Shown in pieces: positions 17,288-24,966 of a DNA stretch of 64,000 nt. The position numbers were made by a program, and so were the translations under genes. Origin of the DNA: Anaerolineae bacterium (GTDB lineage Bacteria > Chloroflexota > Anaerolineae > Aggregatilineales > Phototrophicaceae); contig JANWYT010000016.1 in assembly GCA_025055175.1 (NCBI GenBank), positions 1 through 64,000 of the forward strand, given 5' to 3'. How positions within the stretch are numbered: the stretch's first letter is position 1; the number at the start of each line of letters is the position of its first letter. Below the pieces are notes generated by a model. It made no database searches and had not been told where the DNA came from. It worked only from the letters and a program-made list of their open reading frames with translations.

Positions 17288-17866
17288 TCATTCACCCACC
17301 AACGCCCGGATTTGGGCCATGATTGCCTGGCGGTCATGGCCGAACTGGGCGCGCTGGAAGCGCAGCGTCTGCACATCCAACAAGACGTAAATAGCCGTTG
17401 CTAAGGCCCGCGCCCTATCCTCGGCCATAGGCAGCTGGCGCAGCAGACCGTAAACAGTCTGCCACCACCAAAGATGGGCCGGATCTTGCAAGAAGCGGCC
17501 ATCGCTCTGCTGAGCCACGCTGCACAAATAGTCCTCGTGCGCGTCTACGTAATCATAGACCAGCTCGCAAAAGCCCAGCAGCTTGGCCGAAGCGGATAGA
17601 TTTTGGCCCAGGAGCTGGAAAGTGTTGGCCTGCAAGGCTCGCATGTCTTCATCCAAAAGCGCCAGACACAGCGCGGCCTTGTCAGCGAAGTGACGATAGA
17701 GCGTGCCTTTGCCCACCTGCGCCTGCTCTGCAATAGCCGCCATCGGCACATTGGCTACGCCCTGCTCTGCAAACAGGCGACGCGCCACCGCCAACAGGTG
17801 TGCGTGGTTGCGCCGAGCATCAGCACGGGCTGGTTTGTCATCATGGAACGAGTCGAAAGCGCTCAT
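17288..17866 (-). CDS. TetR-family transcriptional regulator
   Basis: The start at 17866 (MSAFDSF...) is chosen because an ORF extension upstream adds residues unlike the family and would run over the TACAAT box at 17875-17880. The 192-residue protein has the TetR helix-turn-helix near residues 22-66: ARRLFAEQGVANVPMAAIAE then VGKGTLYRHFADKAAL. The C-terminal ligand domain is typical in length. Its target is unknown. It is convergent with the TPR gene and divergent from the SH3/CARDB gene at 18019, which is a possible target by position. Effectors cannot be inferred. Confidence 0.85.
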   Translation of the reverse strand: MSAFDSFHDDKPARADARRNHAHLLAVARRLFAEQGVANVPMAAIAEQAQVGKGTLYRHFADKAALCLALLDEDMRALQANTFQLLGQNLSASAKLLGFCELVYDYVDAHEDYLCSVAQQSDGRFLQDPAHLWWWQTVYGLLRQLPMAEDRARALATAIYVLLDVQTLRFQRAQFGHDRQAIMAQIRALVGE

Positions 17867-17962
17867 ACGGCACATTGTACTGCAAAACCACCCCAGACGA
17901 TAAGACAAAATGCCTGCGCAGCGCACAGCCTACGGCCAGCCTACGCAGGCCACTTTGCACGT

Positions 17963-17968
17963 TATAAT
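17963..17968 (+). promoter_or_regulatory. Candidate -10 box before the SH3/CARDB gene
   Basis: A consensus TATAAT lies 51 bases before the start at 18019, in the gap between the divergent TetR and SH3/CARDB genes. No convincing -35 box is seen at 16-18 bases upstream, so the promoter may depend on an activator or be weak. Confidence 0.4.
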
Positions 17969-18018
17969 ATCGGAGAAAATGCACACCCTTTGAATGTGAA
18001 AAGATGAAGGTGTCTCTC

Positions 18019-19236
18019 ATGACTCGCCGATGGATCACCCTGCTGTGTGTCGTCGCCCTAGCCCTGCCTACGCTAGCCCAGGCAACCCCCACACCGCTCC
18101 CTATAGAGCCTCTTGGGTCAGTGGTTGGCCTGGACTTCGCCATCAGCTTCCCACCGCCCGTCTATGTGTTGAGCGGCAGCGTAGAGATACGCGGCACAGC
18201 CAACAAACCTAACCAAAACAGCTACTTCTTGGAATTTCGTCCACTAAGTGCAGCACCCACCAGCACCGATCCCTGGTTTCCGGCGACTCTGCCCACCAAC
18301 GCGCGCGTGACCGACGGCTTGCTGGGGGTTTGGGATACGTCTGTCGTGCCAGATGGGCTGTATGAGCTACGACTGGTGGGCAACGTCAGCAGCCAGCCAG
18401 TGCAGTACTTCCGCGTAGCGCCGCTGCGCATCGACAACAGCACAGCCCAACTCCCTCCAACACCAACGCGCGTCACCGGCTTTGTAACGCCTGCCTTGCC
18501 CGTCGTCGTCCCTACGCTGCCCAATCAGCCGCTCCAGCCCAACGTCGTCTCGCCTGGCCGTCCCCAAGCCACTCCAACCGCTCTGGGCGCACTCAGCGGC
18601 AACCGCGTCGTAGCCATCACCAACGCCAACGTGCGCCGAGGAGATGGGGTAGATTACCGCATTGTCGGCACTATGCTCGCTGGCGAGTCGCTGCCTGTGC
18701 TGGGAATCAGCACAGTAGCCGGCTGGTATTACGTCCAACTACCCAACGGAAGTCGCGGCTTTGTAGCGCCCAGCGTAGTGAACTTCATCGGCAACATGGC
18801 CACACTGCCCCTCATCCAACCGCCGCCTGTGCCAGCTACGGCCACGCCTATCGCCACTGCCACGCCTATCGCCGTCGCTGACCTGCTGCCTGGCACATTC
18901 GCCCTGTCGCCCAATCCGCCCATCTGTAATCAGCCCTTCTTCGTCGAAGTCAACATCAACAACGTCGGCACAGGGCCTTCTGACCGCGACATCGTCGTCG
19001 AAATTCGAGATCGGCATTTGGCTAGTAACAGCGTCACTGCTGTCGTCAGCGTCACCGTGCCAAGCGTTCCAGCAGGACAGCTGTACTTCATCCGACCACA
19101 ACTCAATGTCTCTACCTACTATGCCGAAGAACACCAGATTGAAATTGTCGTGGATCGCGACGGGGTCTTGGCAGAGACGAACGAAGCCAACAATTTTGCC
19201 ATCATCCGCTATACACTCCAGCAGGGCGGGTGCTGA
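18019..19236 (+). CDS. Secreted SH3-like and CARDB domain protein
   Basis: Two starts are possible, 18004 and 18019. The second has AAGGTG six bases upstream and gives a compact signal peptide (MTRRWITLLCVVALALPTLAQA). The 405-residue mature protein has an Ig-like N-terminal region (LSGSVEIRGTANKPNQNSYF...). Then comes an SH3-like domain (about residues 195-255, NANVRRGDGVDYRIVGTMLAG...GSRGFVAPSVV) and a C-terminal CARDB adhesion domain (about 290-405, VNINNVGTGPSDRDI...DRDGVLAETNEANN). Thr-Pro-Ala linkers separate them. The layout suggests a cell-surface binding protein. There is no catalytic motif. A strong hairpin terminator follows the stop. Confidence 0.8.
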   Translation: MTRRWITLLCVVALALPTLAQATPTPLPIEPLGSVVGLDFAISFPPPVYVLSGSVEIRGTANKPNQNSYFLEFRPLSAAPTSTDPWFPATLPTNARVTDGLLGVWDTSVVPDGLYELRLVGNVSSQPVQYFRVAPLRIDNSTAQLPPTPTRVTGFVTPALPVVVPTLPNQPLQPNVVSPGRPQATPTALGALSGNRVVAITNANVRRGDGVDYRIVGTMLAGESLPVLGISTVAGWYYVQLPNGSRGFVAPSVVNFIGNMATLPLIQPPPVPATATPIATATPIAVADLLPGTFALSPNPPICNQPFFVEVNINNVGTGPSDRDIVVEIRDRHLASNSVTAVVSVTVPSVPAGQLYFIRPQLNVSTYYAEEHQIEIVVDRDGVLAETNEANNFAIIRYTLQQGGC

Positions 19237-19247
19237 AGCTGTTGGTA

Positions 19248-19302
19248 GGGTGACTGGTACACTGGACGAAAGTACCGAGTCACCCTCCGAATCTATTTTT
19301 TT
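19248..19302 (+). terminator. Intrinsic terminator after SH3/CARDB gene
   Basis: GGGTGACTGGTAC (19248-19260) pairs with GTACC, one bulged G, then AGTCACCC (19272-19285). Eleven bases loop between them. A run of seven T follows at 19296-19302, ten bases beyond the stem. It separates this transcript from the histidine-kinase operon. Confidence 0.75.
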
Positions 19303-19335
19303 ATGCTGGTGCGACCACCCATACCTTGTTTGAGT

Positions 19336-19341
19336 TATAAT
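19336..19341 (+). promoter_or_regulatory. Candidate -10 box of the histidine-kinase operon
   Basis: A consensus TATAAT lies 40 bases before the kinase start codon and just after the terminator of the preceding gene. No clear -35 box is seen. Confidence 0.45.
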
Positions 19342-19381
19342 ATGTAAAACTACCTGAGGTTGGGGATTGTAAGAACTTTCC

Positions 19382-22300
19382 ATGACTCAACAAGATCGAC
19401 GCGTGGTCGTCATGGTCGATGTCACTAGCTCGGATGACCTGCGCAACATGCAGCTGGCTTTGCCCGAGCCAGCGTACGAATTGCTCTTGGCCACTGCCCA
19501 GCCTGATCTCCATCAGCCCAGCGCTCAAGTCGATCTGCTTATCGTGGATCGCATTGAGCAGATCGCCGCTTGGCGCGATAGCCACCCTCACCTGCCAACG
19601 CTGGGAATCATCGACCCAGACGATAGCCCTACTGAGTGGTTGGAAGCCGGCGCTTCAGATGTGTTAGAGCGCCCGATGATGCCGTTGCTCGTCCAGCGGC
19701 GCGTGCGCCACGCCTGGATCGCCCACTTGTTCCACAATGAGCTAGAGAGGACCAGCCGCCGCGAACAGGAGCTGGCCCAAGCCCTACAAGCTGTTGCAGC
19801 TGAGTTGAACAGGAGTCTGACAGAAGCCGATGTTTGGCAAGCCATCCTGCGCACCATCTCCCAAGTTGTCCCCAACGACGGCGCCAACGTGATCGTCGTG
19901 CGCGACGGTGAGTGGGAATTCGTGAACTACTACAGCGCCAAGCCCAGCGCTCAAGAGAGCTTCCCAGTCGGCTTGCGCTTGCCCATCGATCAACTACCCG
20001 TCGCTGAACACATCTTGCGCAGCAGGCAAGCTGTGCTGGTGCGCGATACTCGTCAGGATACCCTATGGCAGCGCCACACATACTCGTCTCTTGAGTGGAT
20101 TCGCGCCTATATGGGAGCGCCCATCATCATACATGAAGAAGTGGCCGCCATCATTAACATCGATCATCACCGCCCCGGAGCGTTCACGGAGAGCGACTTG
20201 CAGCGCCTGATGTTGTTCGCTCACCAAGCGGCCATTGCCCTGCAAAACGCCCGACATTATGAAGAGAGCCTCGCTTATGCCCGCGTCCTGGAAGATGACG
20301 TGCAGAAGCGCACCCAAGAGCTAGAAGCCGTCAACGCCGCCTTACGCCAGGAGATCGATGAGCGCCAGACGACTGAGGCGCGCCTACGATGGGTTCTCAA
20401 GAGCGCACGTTGCCTGTTGTTCTCAGCCGTTGTCGCGGAACATGGCCAGCACAGCTTGGAATGGACGCTAGAAGTCGCCAACGAATTGGCGGCCCAAGCT
20501 GTGCTGCCCTTGAAGCTTCAACCTGGTCAACGCTACGTGGACGCTTGGCGCGCCAGCATCCTGGAGGAAGACTGGAATCGGTACAACAACATCTTCCTCG
20601 CTCATGCCGGCGCCAACAAGCATGATTACAGCACTGAACTGCGTTGCCGCGATAAAAACGGCGCACTACGCCATCTGCTGGTCAATGTCCAGTTTGAACA
20701 CCTGGCTGTACATGAAGACGATGAGCGCATTTGGTCGATGGTCGGCGTTTGCACCGACATCACACCGCTGAAGGACGCCGAAGAGACGCTCCAGCGCGCC
20801 AAAGAGCAGCTGGAGCGCAACGTCCAGGAGCGCACGATTGAATTGCTACGCACTAACCAAGCCCTGCTGGATGAAATTGCAGAGCGGCGGAAGGCCGAAG
20901 CCGCCGAACGCGCCCAGCGCGTTATCGCCGAGGCCCTGCGCAGCAGCAGCGAACGCCTCATCTCTACCCTCGACCTGGACAGCGTGTTGGATCACCTGCT
21001 GCGAACCAGCACCACACTCATCGAAGCCGACGCCGCCAACATCATGCTATTGAGCGACGACAAGCAAACGGCTCGCATTGTGCGTCATCAAGGTTATGGC
21101 AAAGACCTGAGCCAGATCATCTACGACGTCACGCACTACGCCGACAAACAAGCTATCATGCGCAGCGAAGTCCCTTACCTCATCATCAACGTCAAGGATT
21201 ATCCTGGTTGGGTCGACCCCAATCATCTGAACTGGGTGTGCTGTGAACTCAGCGTCCCGATTCGGATCGAAGACGACATCATCGGTTTTCTTATACTCTC
21301 TAGCCGCAGCGAAAATGCCTTCACTCACGAACAGGCCGATTGGCTGCAGGCTTTCGCCAACCAAGCCGGCATTGCCCTGCGCAATGCGCGCTACGTGGAG
21401 CGCATTCGCCGTCACAACATCAGCCTGAATGAGAGCGTCGCTGCTCGCACCGCTGAGCTAGACAACGAACGCGCTCAACTGCGCGCCGTGCTGGATTCGA
21501 TCCGCGACGGCGTGATTTACTACGACTCGGATGGCGAGCCGCAGTATCTCAATCAAGCCCTCATCCAAATGACGGGTTACGAAGAACGCGAGTGGCTTTA
21601 CCATCACATCGAGCGCGATTTGTACACCGACGACGTCCAACGCGCCAACGCGCTGCGTCAAGCCATGCAAACAGCTCTCAGCCAGCACGGCTACTGGGAA
21701 GGCGACGTGAGTCTGCGCCGCAAAGACGGTACGACTTTTATGGCGCACCTCACGCGGGCCGAAGTCGTGAGTCACAGCCGAGGCAGCCTGGGCTACGTAA
21801 CTGTCGTCCGCGACATCAGCGCTGCTAAAGAACTAGAAGAGCAGCAGAGCCGCTTCATCACCAGCGCTAGCCATGAACTGCGCACGCCGATTGCCAACCT
21901 CAAGACGCGCATTTACCTCATGCGCTCACGCCCGATGGACAAATACCACCAAAATCACCTCGACGTAATTGAGCAGGTGACCGCCCTCATGCAGCGCTTA
22001 GTGGAGGATATGTTCGACTACGCTCGCTTCCAGCGCGGCATTTTGGAGATCAGGCCCGAGCCACTCAACTTGGGTGAGTTCCTGCTGCAAGTTGCTCAGT
22101 ATCACCTGCCAGAGGTGCAGTTCAAGCAGATTGAACTGTCGGTCACTGCGCCCGATGATCCGTTGATCGTGGACGCCGATCCTTTCCGCCTAGCTCAGGT
22201 TTTGAACAATTTGCTGGCCAACGCTATTCAATACACCAACACCTACGGCACAATCCGCCTCATCCTGGAACGGCTAGACGATAAACAGGGCCAGAGCCAG

Positions 22301-22531
22301 GCTGTCGTCCACATTCAGGACAGCGGACGCGGCATTGCCCCTGAACACCTGCCACACCTCTTCAAACCTTTTTATCGCGCCAGCGACGACACGCGCGGCG
22401 CTGGCCTGGGGCTGGCCATCGCCCAAGACATTGTGAAACGGCATGGCGGCACAATCGACGTGCAGAGCAAAGTCGGGACAGGGACGCGCTTCACCATCAG
22501 CCTGCCTCTGCACCAAGTGGAGGCGCTGTGA
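19382..22531 (+). CDS. Multi-sensor hybrid-type histidine kinase (GAF-PAS-GAF-PAS)
   Basis: The 1049-residue soluble kinase has no transmembrane helix. Domains in order: a degenerate receiver-like domain (residues about 5-115, with VDLLIVDR and ERP in place of the usual KP); a GAF domain (about 145-295); a PAS-like region (about 340-470, ending in the PAC pattern WSMVGVCTDITPLKDAE); coiled coil; a second GAF (about 525-680); a PAS domain (about 700-815, VLDSIRDGVIYYDSDGEPQYLN); HisKA with His831 in SASHELRTP; and an HATPase with N box NNLLANAIQYTN and G boxes DSGRGIAPEHLP and GAGLGLAIAQDIVKRHGG. It should autophosphorylate on His831 in response to cytoplasmic ligands or redox state. No response regulator is adjacent. 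It overlaps the TPR gene by four bases. Confidence 0.92.
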   Translation: MTQQDRRVVVMVDVTSSDDLRNMQLALPEPAYELLLATAQPDLHQPSAQVDLLIVDRIEQIAAWRDSHPHLPTLGIIDPDDSPTEWLEAGASDVLERPMMPLLVQRRVRHAWIAHLFHNELERTSRREQELAQALQAVAAELNRSLTEADVWQAILRTISQVVPNDGANVIVVRDGEWEFVNYYSAKPSAQESFPVGLRLPIDQLPVAEHILRSRQAVLVRDTRQDTLWQRHTYSSLEWIRAYMGAPIIIHEEVAAIINIDHHRPGAFTESDLQRLMLFAHQAAIALQNARHYEESLAYARVLEDDVQKRTQELEAVNAALRQEIDERQTTEARLRWVLKSARCLLFSAVVAEHGQHSLEWTLEVANELAAQAVLPLKLQPGQRYVDAWRASILEEDWNRYNNIFLAHAGANKHDYSTELRCRDKNGALRHLLVNVQFEHLAVHEDDERIWSMVGVCTDITPLKDAEETLQRAKEQLERNVQERTIELLRTNQALLDEIAERRKAEAAERAQRVIAEALRSSSERLISTLDLDSVLDHLLRTSTTLIEADAANIMLLSDDKQTARIVRHQGYGKDLSQIIYDVTHYADKQAIMRSEVPYLIINVKDYPGWVDPNHLNWVCCELSVPIRIEDDIIGFLILSSRSENAFTHEQADWLQAFANQAGIALRNARYVERIRRHNISLNESVAARTAELDNERAQLRAVLDSIRDGVIYYDSDGEPQYLNQALIQMTGYEEREWLYHHIERDLYTDDVQRANALRQAMQTALSQHGYWEGDVSLRRKDGTTFMAHLTRAEVVSHSRGSLGYVTVVRDISAAKELEEQQSRFITSASHELRTPIANLKTRIYLMRSRPMDKYHQNHLDVIEQVTALMQRLVEDMFDYARFQRGILEIRPEPLNLGEFLLQVAQYHLPEVQFKQIELSVTAPDDPLIVDADPFRLAQVLNNLLANAIQYTNTYGTIRLILERLDDKQGQSQAVVHIQDSGRGIAPEHLPHLFKPFYRASDDTRGAGLGLAIAQDIVKRHGGTIDVQSKVGTGTRFTISLPLHQVEAL

Positions 22532-23196
22532 GCCGCTACAGCCCACTGCAACTAGCAGAGTCTTACCTCAAGACTGGCGAATGGGCTTATGTCCTAGAGG
22601 CTCTGGCCGATCATCTGGCTCAGCAGCCCGACGATCAAGTGGCGCGCCTGCTGCGCGTGCAAGTCCTCATCCGTCTCAACGAGCTGAGCGCCGCACAGGC
22701 CGAAGCCGCTTTGCTGGCTGATGACGACCCGTCTGCTTGGCACTGGCGCGGCATTCTGCACAGTCGCGCAGGCCAACCTGCCGAAGCTGTCTTCTGCGCT
22801 GAACAAGCCTGCGCCCTCGCTCCTGGTGATGAACGCTTGGCTGAGCGATTGCTGGACTTGTACAGCGCCGCTGAGCGCTGGCAGGAAGCCCGACGCTTGA
22901 TCTTGGCTCAGCCGCCGCGTTGGGGTTGGCTGGCGCGCCTGGCTGAAGTCGAGAATGCTCTCGGCAACTACGAAGCGGCACGCACAGCCTATGAGCGCGC
23001 TTTAGAAGCGCTCGGCCAGGCCAGCACTTCGCCCTTCTCCTATCTGCGCCCCATCCGAGGCACTTTGTTGGCAGCCCTGGCCCGCACCTACGCTGCCCTC
23101 GGCGCTGACGACCAAGCTCAGGCCGCCCACCAGCAAGCCCGTCGCCTGCTCCCGCGCGACCCAAGCCTGGATGACTTACTGACCTTTTCGCCATGA
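22528..23196 (+). CDS. TPR-repeat protein
   Basis: The GTG start overlaps the kinase stop in a GTGA junction, so translation is coupled. The 222-residue protein is built of helical pairs of TPR type (LAESYLKTGEWAYVLEALADHL, QPAEAVFCAEQACALAPGDERL, LGNYEAARTAYERALEALG, TYAALGADDQAQAAHQQARRLLP). It has no signal peptide and should be cytoplasmic. TPR proteins act as protein-binding adaptors. Coupling to the histidine kinase suggests it assists that pathway, though nothing in the sequence proves it. Confidence 0.7.
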   Translation: MSRYSPLQLAESYLKTGEWAYVLEALADHLAQQPDDQVARLLRVQVLIRLNELSAAQAEAALLADDDPSAWHWRGILHSRAGQPAEAVFCAEQACALAPGDERLAERLLDLYSAAERWQEARRLILAQPPRWGWLARLAEVENALGNYEAARTAYERALEALGQASTSPFSYLRPIRGTLLAALARTYAALGADDQAQAAHQQARRLLPRDPSLDDLLTFSP

Positions 23197-24044
23197 GGTT
23201 GAAAGCCATGACCCACTACGAGACGCGCCTTATGAAGGCTCAGGACGGCACACAACTCTTCGCTCATGCTTGGCTTCCTCCACGCGGGCCTGAAAAAGTC
23301 TTGTTCATCGCGCATGGGATTGGCGAACACGCGGGCCGCTACGACCATTTGGCGCGCGCGCTCAACGAAGACAAGATTGCTGTCTTCGCGCTAGACCATC
23401 GCGGACATGGCCGCAGCGCTGGCTTGCGCGCCTATTTCGATGATTTCGGCCAGCCAGTGCGCGACCTGCGCCAGTTCTGGGAGGAGACTGCCATGCACTA
23501 TGGCGGCAATCCTATGCACCTGTATGGTCACAGCATGGGTTCAATCATCGCTTTGATGTTCGCCTTGCAGTACCCACACTTCCTCAGCGGCCTCATCCTC
23601 ACTGGCACAGCCACCACCGTTGAGGAGACCCAACCGACCGCCTTGATCCAAGTTTCCCTGTTGATAGGCAGCATTCTACCCAAACTGCGCTCAGTGCAGA
23701 GGATTGACATCAGCACTCTGTCCACCGATCTCAACACCCAACGAGCCTACAAAGCCGATCCGCTCAACGACGGCAAGGCGATCCGCTTTGGCATGGCGCG
23801 CGGCATCATCCTCAATGGTCGCGCCATCCTCCAGCGCGCCGAAGAGCTACGCCTGCCCTTGCTCATCATGCACGGCGCTGATGACAAGCTCACGCCACCT
23901 AGCGGCAGCCAGGCTGTGTACGATCGGGTCGGTTCTGAGGACAAGACTCTGCGCATCTGGCCTGGTATGCGCCATGAACTCATCAACGAAGTAGACCGCC
24001 AAGCTGTCATCCAGGCCATGCGCGACTGGCTCATGAAGCACTAA
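23193..24044 (+). CDS. Alpha/beta hydrolase, monoacylglycerol-lipase type
   Basis: The start at 23193 overlaps the previous stop in an ATGA junction; an in-frame ATG at 23208 is an alternative. The 283-residue protein matches the monoglyceride lipase/lysophospholipase (Hydrolase_4) group. It has the oxyanion segment FIAHGIGEHAGRYDHLA, DHRGHGRSAG, the nucleophile elbow GHSMGS (Ser114 from the first start), an acid in MHGADDKLTPPSGS and the catalytic His in GMRHELINEV. These enzymes release fatty acids from monoacylglycerols or lysolipids. No signal peptide is seen. It is the last gene of the kinase operon, which may link lipid breakdown to that signal. Confidence 0.85.
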   Translation: MRLKAMTHYETRLMKAQDGTQLFAHAWLPPRGPEKVLFIAHGIGEHAGRYDHLARALNEDKIAVFALDHRGHGRSAGLRAYFDDFGQPVRDLRQFWEETAMHYGGNPMHLYGHSMGSIIALMFALQYPHFLSGLILTGTATTVEETQPTALIQVSLLIGSILPKLRSVQRIDISTLSTDLNTQRAYKADPLNDGKAIRFGMARGIILNGRAILQRAEELRLPLLIMHGADDKLTPPSGSQAVYDRVGSEDKTLRIWPGMRHELINEVDRQAVIQAMRDWLMKH

Positions 24045-24087
24045 GCACTTTTTTCTTGCGCCAGCTAGGCAAATTTGTTAGTCTCTA

Positions 24088-24166
24088 GGAGGTAAATTGG
24101 CGACAAGTCGATAAGCGTTCATCCTATAAACGCCAATTACAGACTTACTCAGACTCGCCGACTTGT
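24088..24166 (+). ncRNA. Candidate structured leader of the Liv operon
   Basis: Sixteen adjacent bases form two different 8-base halves. AATTGGCG (24095-24102) pairs perfectly with CGCCAATT (24131-24138), and ACAAGTCG (24103-24110) pairs perfectly with CGACTTGT (24159-24166). The two stems cross, so together they could make a pseudoknot, or one could replace the other. The second stem is followed by TCGTTTTT. An AGGAGGT at 24088 stands before a possible five-codon leader frame, TTG GCG ACA AGT CGA TAA (24098-24115). No known riboswitch class is recognised. It may control the transporter genes that start at 24193. Confidence 0.35.
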
Positions 24167-24192
24167 TCGTTTTTGTGATAGGACACTTTTTA

Positions 24193-24960
24193 ATGGATGC
24201 AAAACTGCGCGTCGATGGCGTGTCACTTAGCTTTGGCAACATTCGCGCCCTGCGTGACATCTCGTTCGATGTGCCGCGCGGCTCAATTTTCGCCGTCATC
24301 GGCCCAAATGGCGCGGGCAAGACCAGCCTCATCAACAGCATCAACGGCTTCTACAAGCCGCAAGAAGGCAATATCTTCTTCGACGGGCTGTGCATTAACG
24401 ACATTCCGCCTCATCAGCGCGCTAAGCTGGGCATCAGCCGCACCTTCCAGAACATCGCCTTGTACACCAACGCGACAGTGCTAGACAACCTTATGGCTGC
24501 TCGTCATATCCATATGAAGAGCAACATGCTCATGGGCATGCTTTATTGGGGGCCGACGCAACGCGAGGAGATTGCCCACCGCCAGCGCGTCGAAGAAATT
24601 ATCGACTTCCTGGAGATGGAGCATATTCGCAAATCCATCGTCGGCACGCTGCCCTATGGTCTGCGCAAGCGCGTAGAACTAGGCCGCGCCCTGGCCCTTG
24701 AGCCAACGCTGTTGCTGCTGGACGAGCCGATGGCTGGCATGAACGTTGAAGAAAAAGAAGACATGGCCCGCTTCATCTTGGACATCCACGAACGCCAGGG
24801 CATGACGATCATGTTAATTGAACATGACATGGGCCTGGTGATGGACATTTCGCATCGGATTGTCGTGCTGGACTTTGGCGAGAAGATTGGCGAAGGTACG
24901 CCAGCCGAAATTCGCCAAGACCCGCGCGTGATTAAGGCCTACTTGGGCCAGGAGGCATAA
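24193..24960 (+). CDS. livG: Branched-chain-type ABC transporter ATPase (LivG-like)
   Basis: The start at 24193 is preferred over an upstream TTG frame because it opens with the family start MDAKLRVDGVSLSFGNIRAL and has GGA about 11 bases upstream. The 255-residue ATPase has Walker A GPNGAGKTSL, the LivG-type signature LPYGLRKRVELGRAL in place of LSGGQ, Walker B LLLLDEPMAGMN and the H loop EHDMGLVMDISHRIVVLDFG. It drives uptake together with LivF, LivH, LivM and the binding protein encoded downstream. The next gene, six bases on, is an acyl-CoA synthetase and not a transporter part, which bears on the likely substrate. Confidence 0.9.
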   Translation: MDAKLRVDGVSLSFGNIRALRDISFDVPRGSIFAVIGPNGAGKTSLINSINGFYKPQEGNIFFDGLCINDIPPHQRAKLGISRTFQNIALYTNATVLDNLMAARHIHMKSNMLMGMLYWGPTQREEIAHRQRVEEIIDFLEMEHIRKSIVGTLPYGLRKRVELGRALALEPTLLLLDEPMAGMNVEEKEDMARFILDIHERQGMTIMLIEHDMGLVMDISHRIVVLDFGEKIGEGTPAEIRQDPRVIKAYLGQEA

Positions 24961-24966
24961 ATCGCT

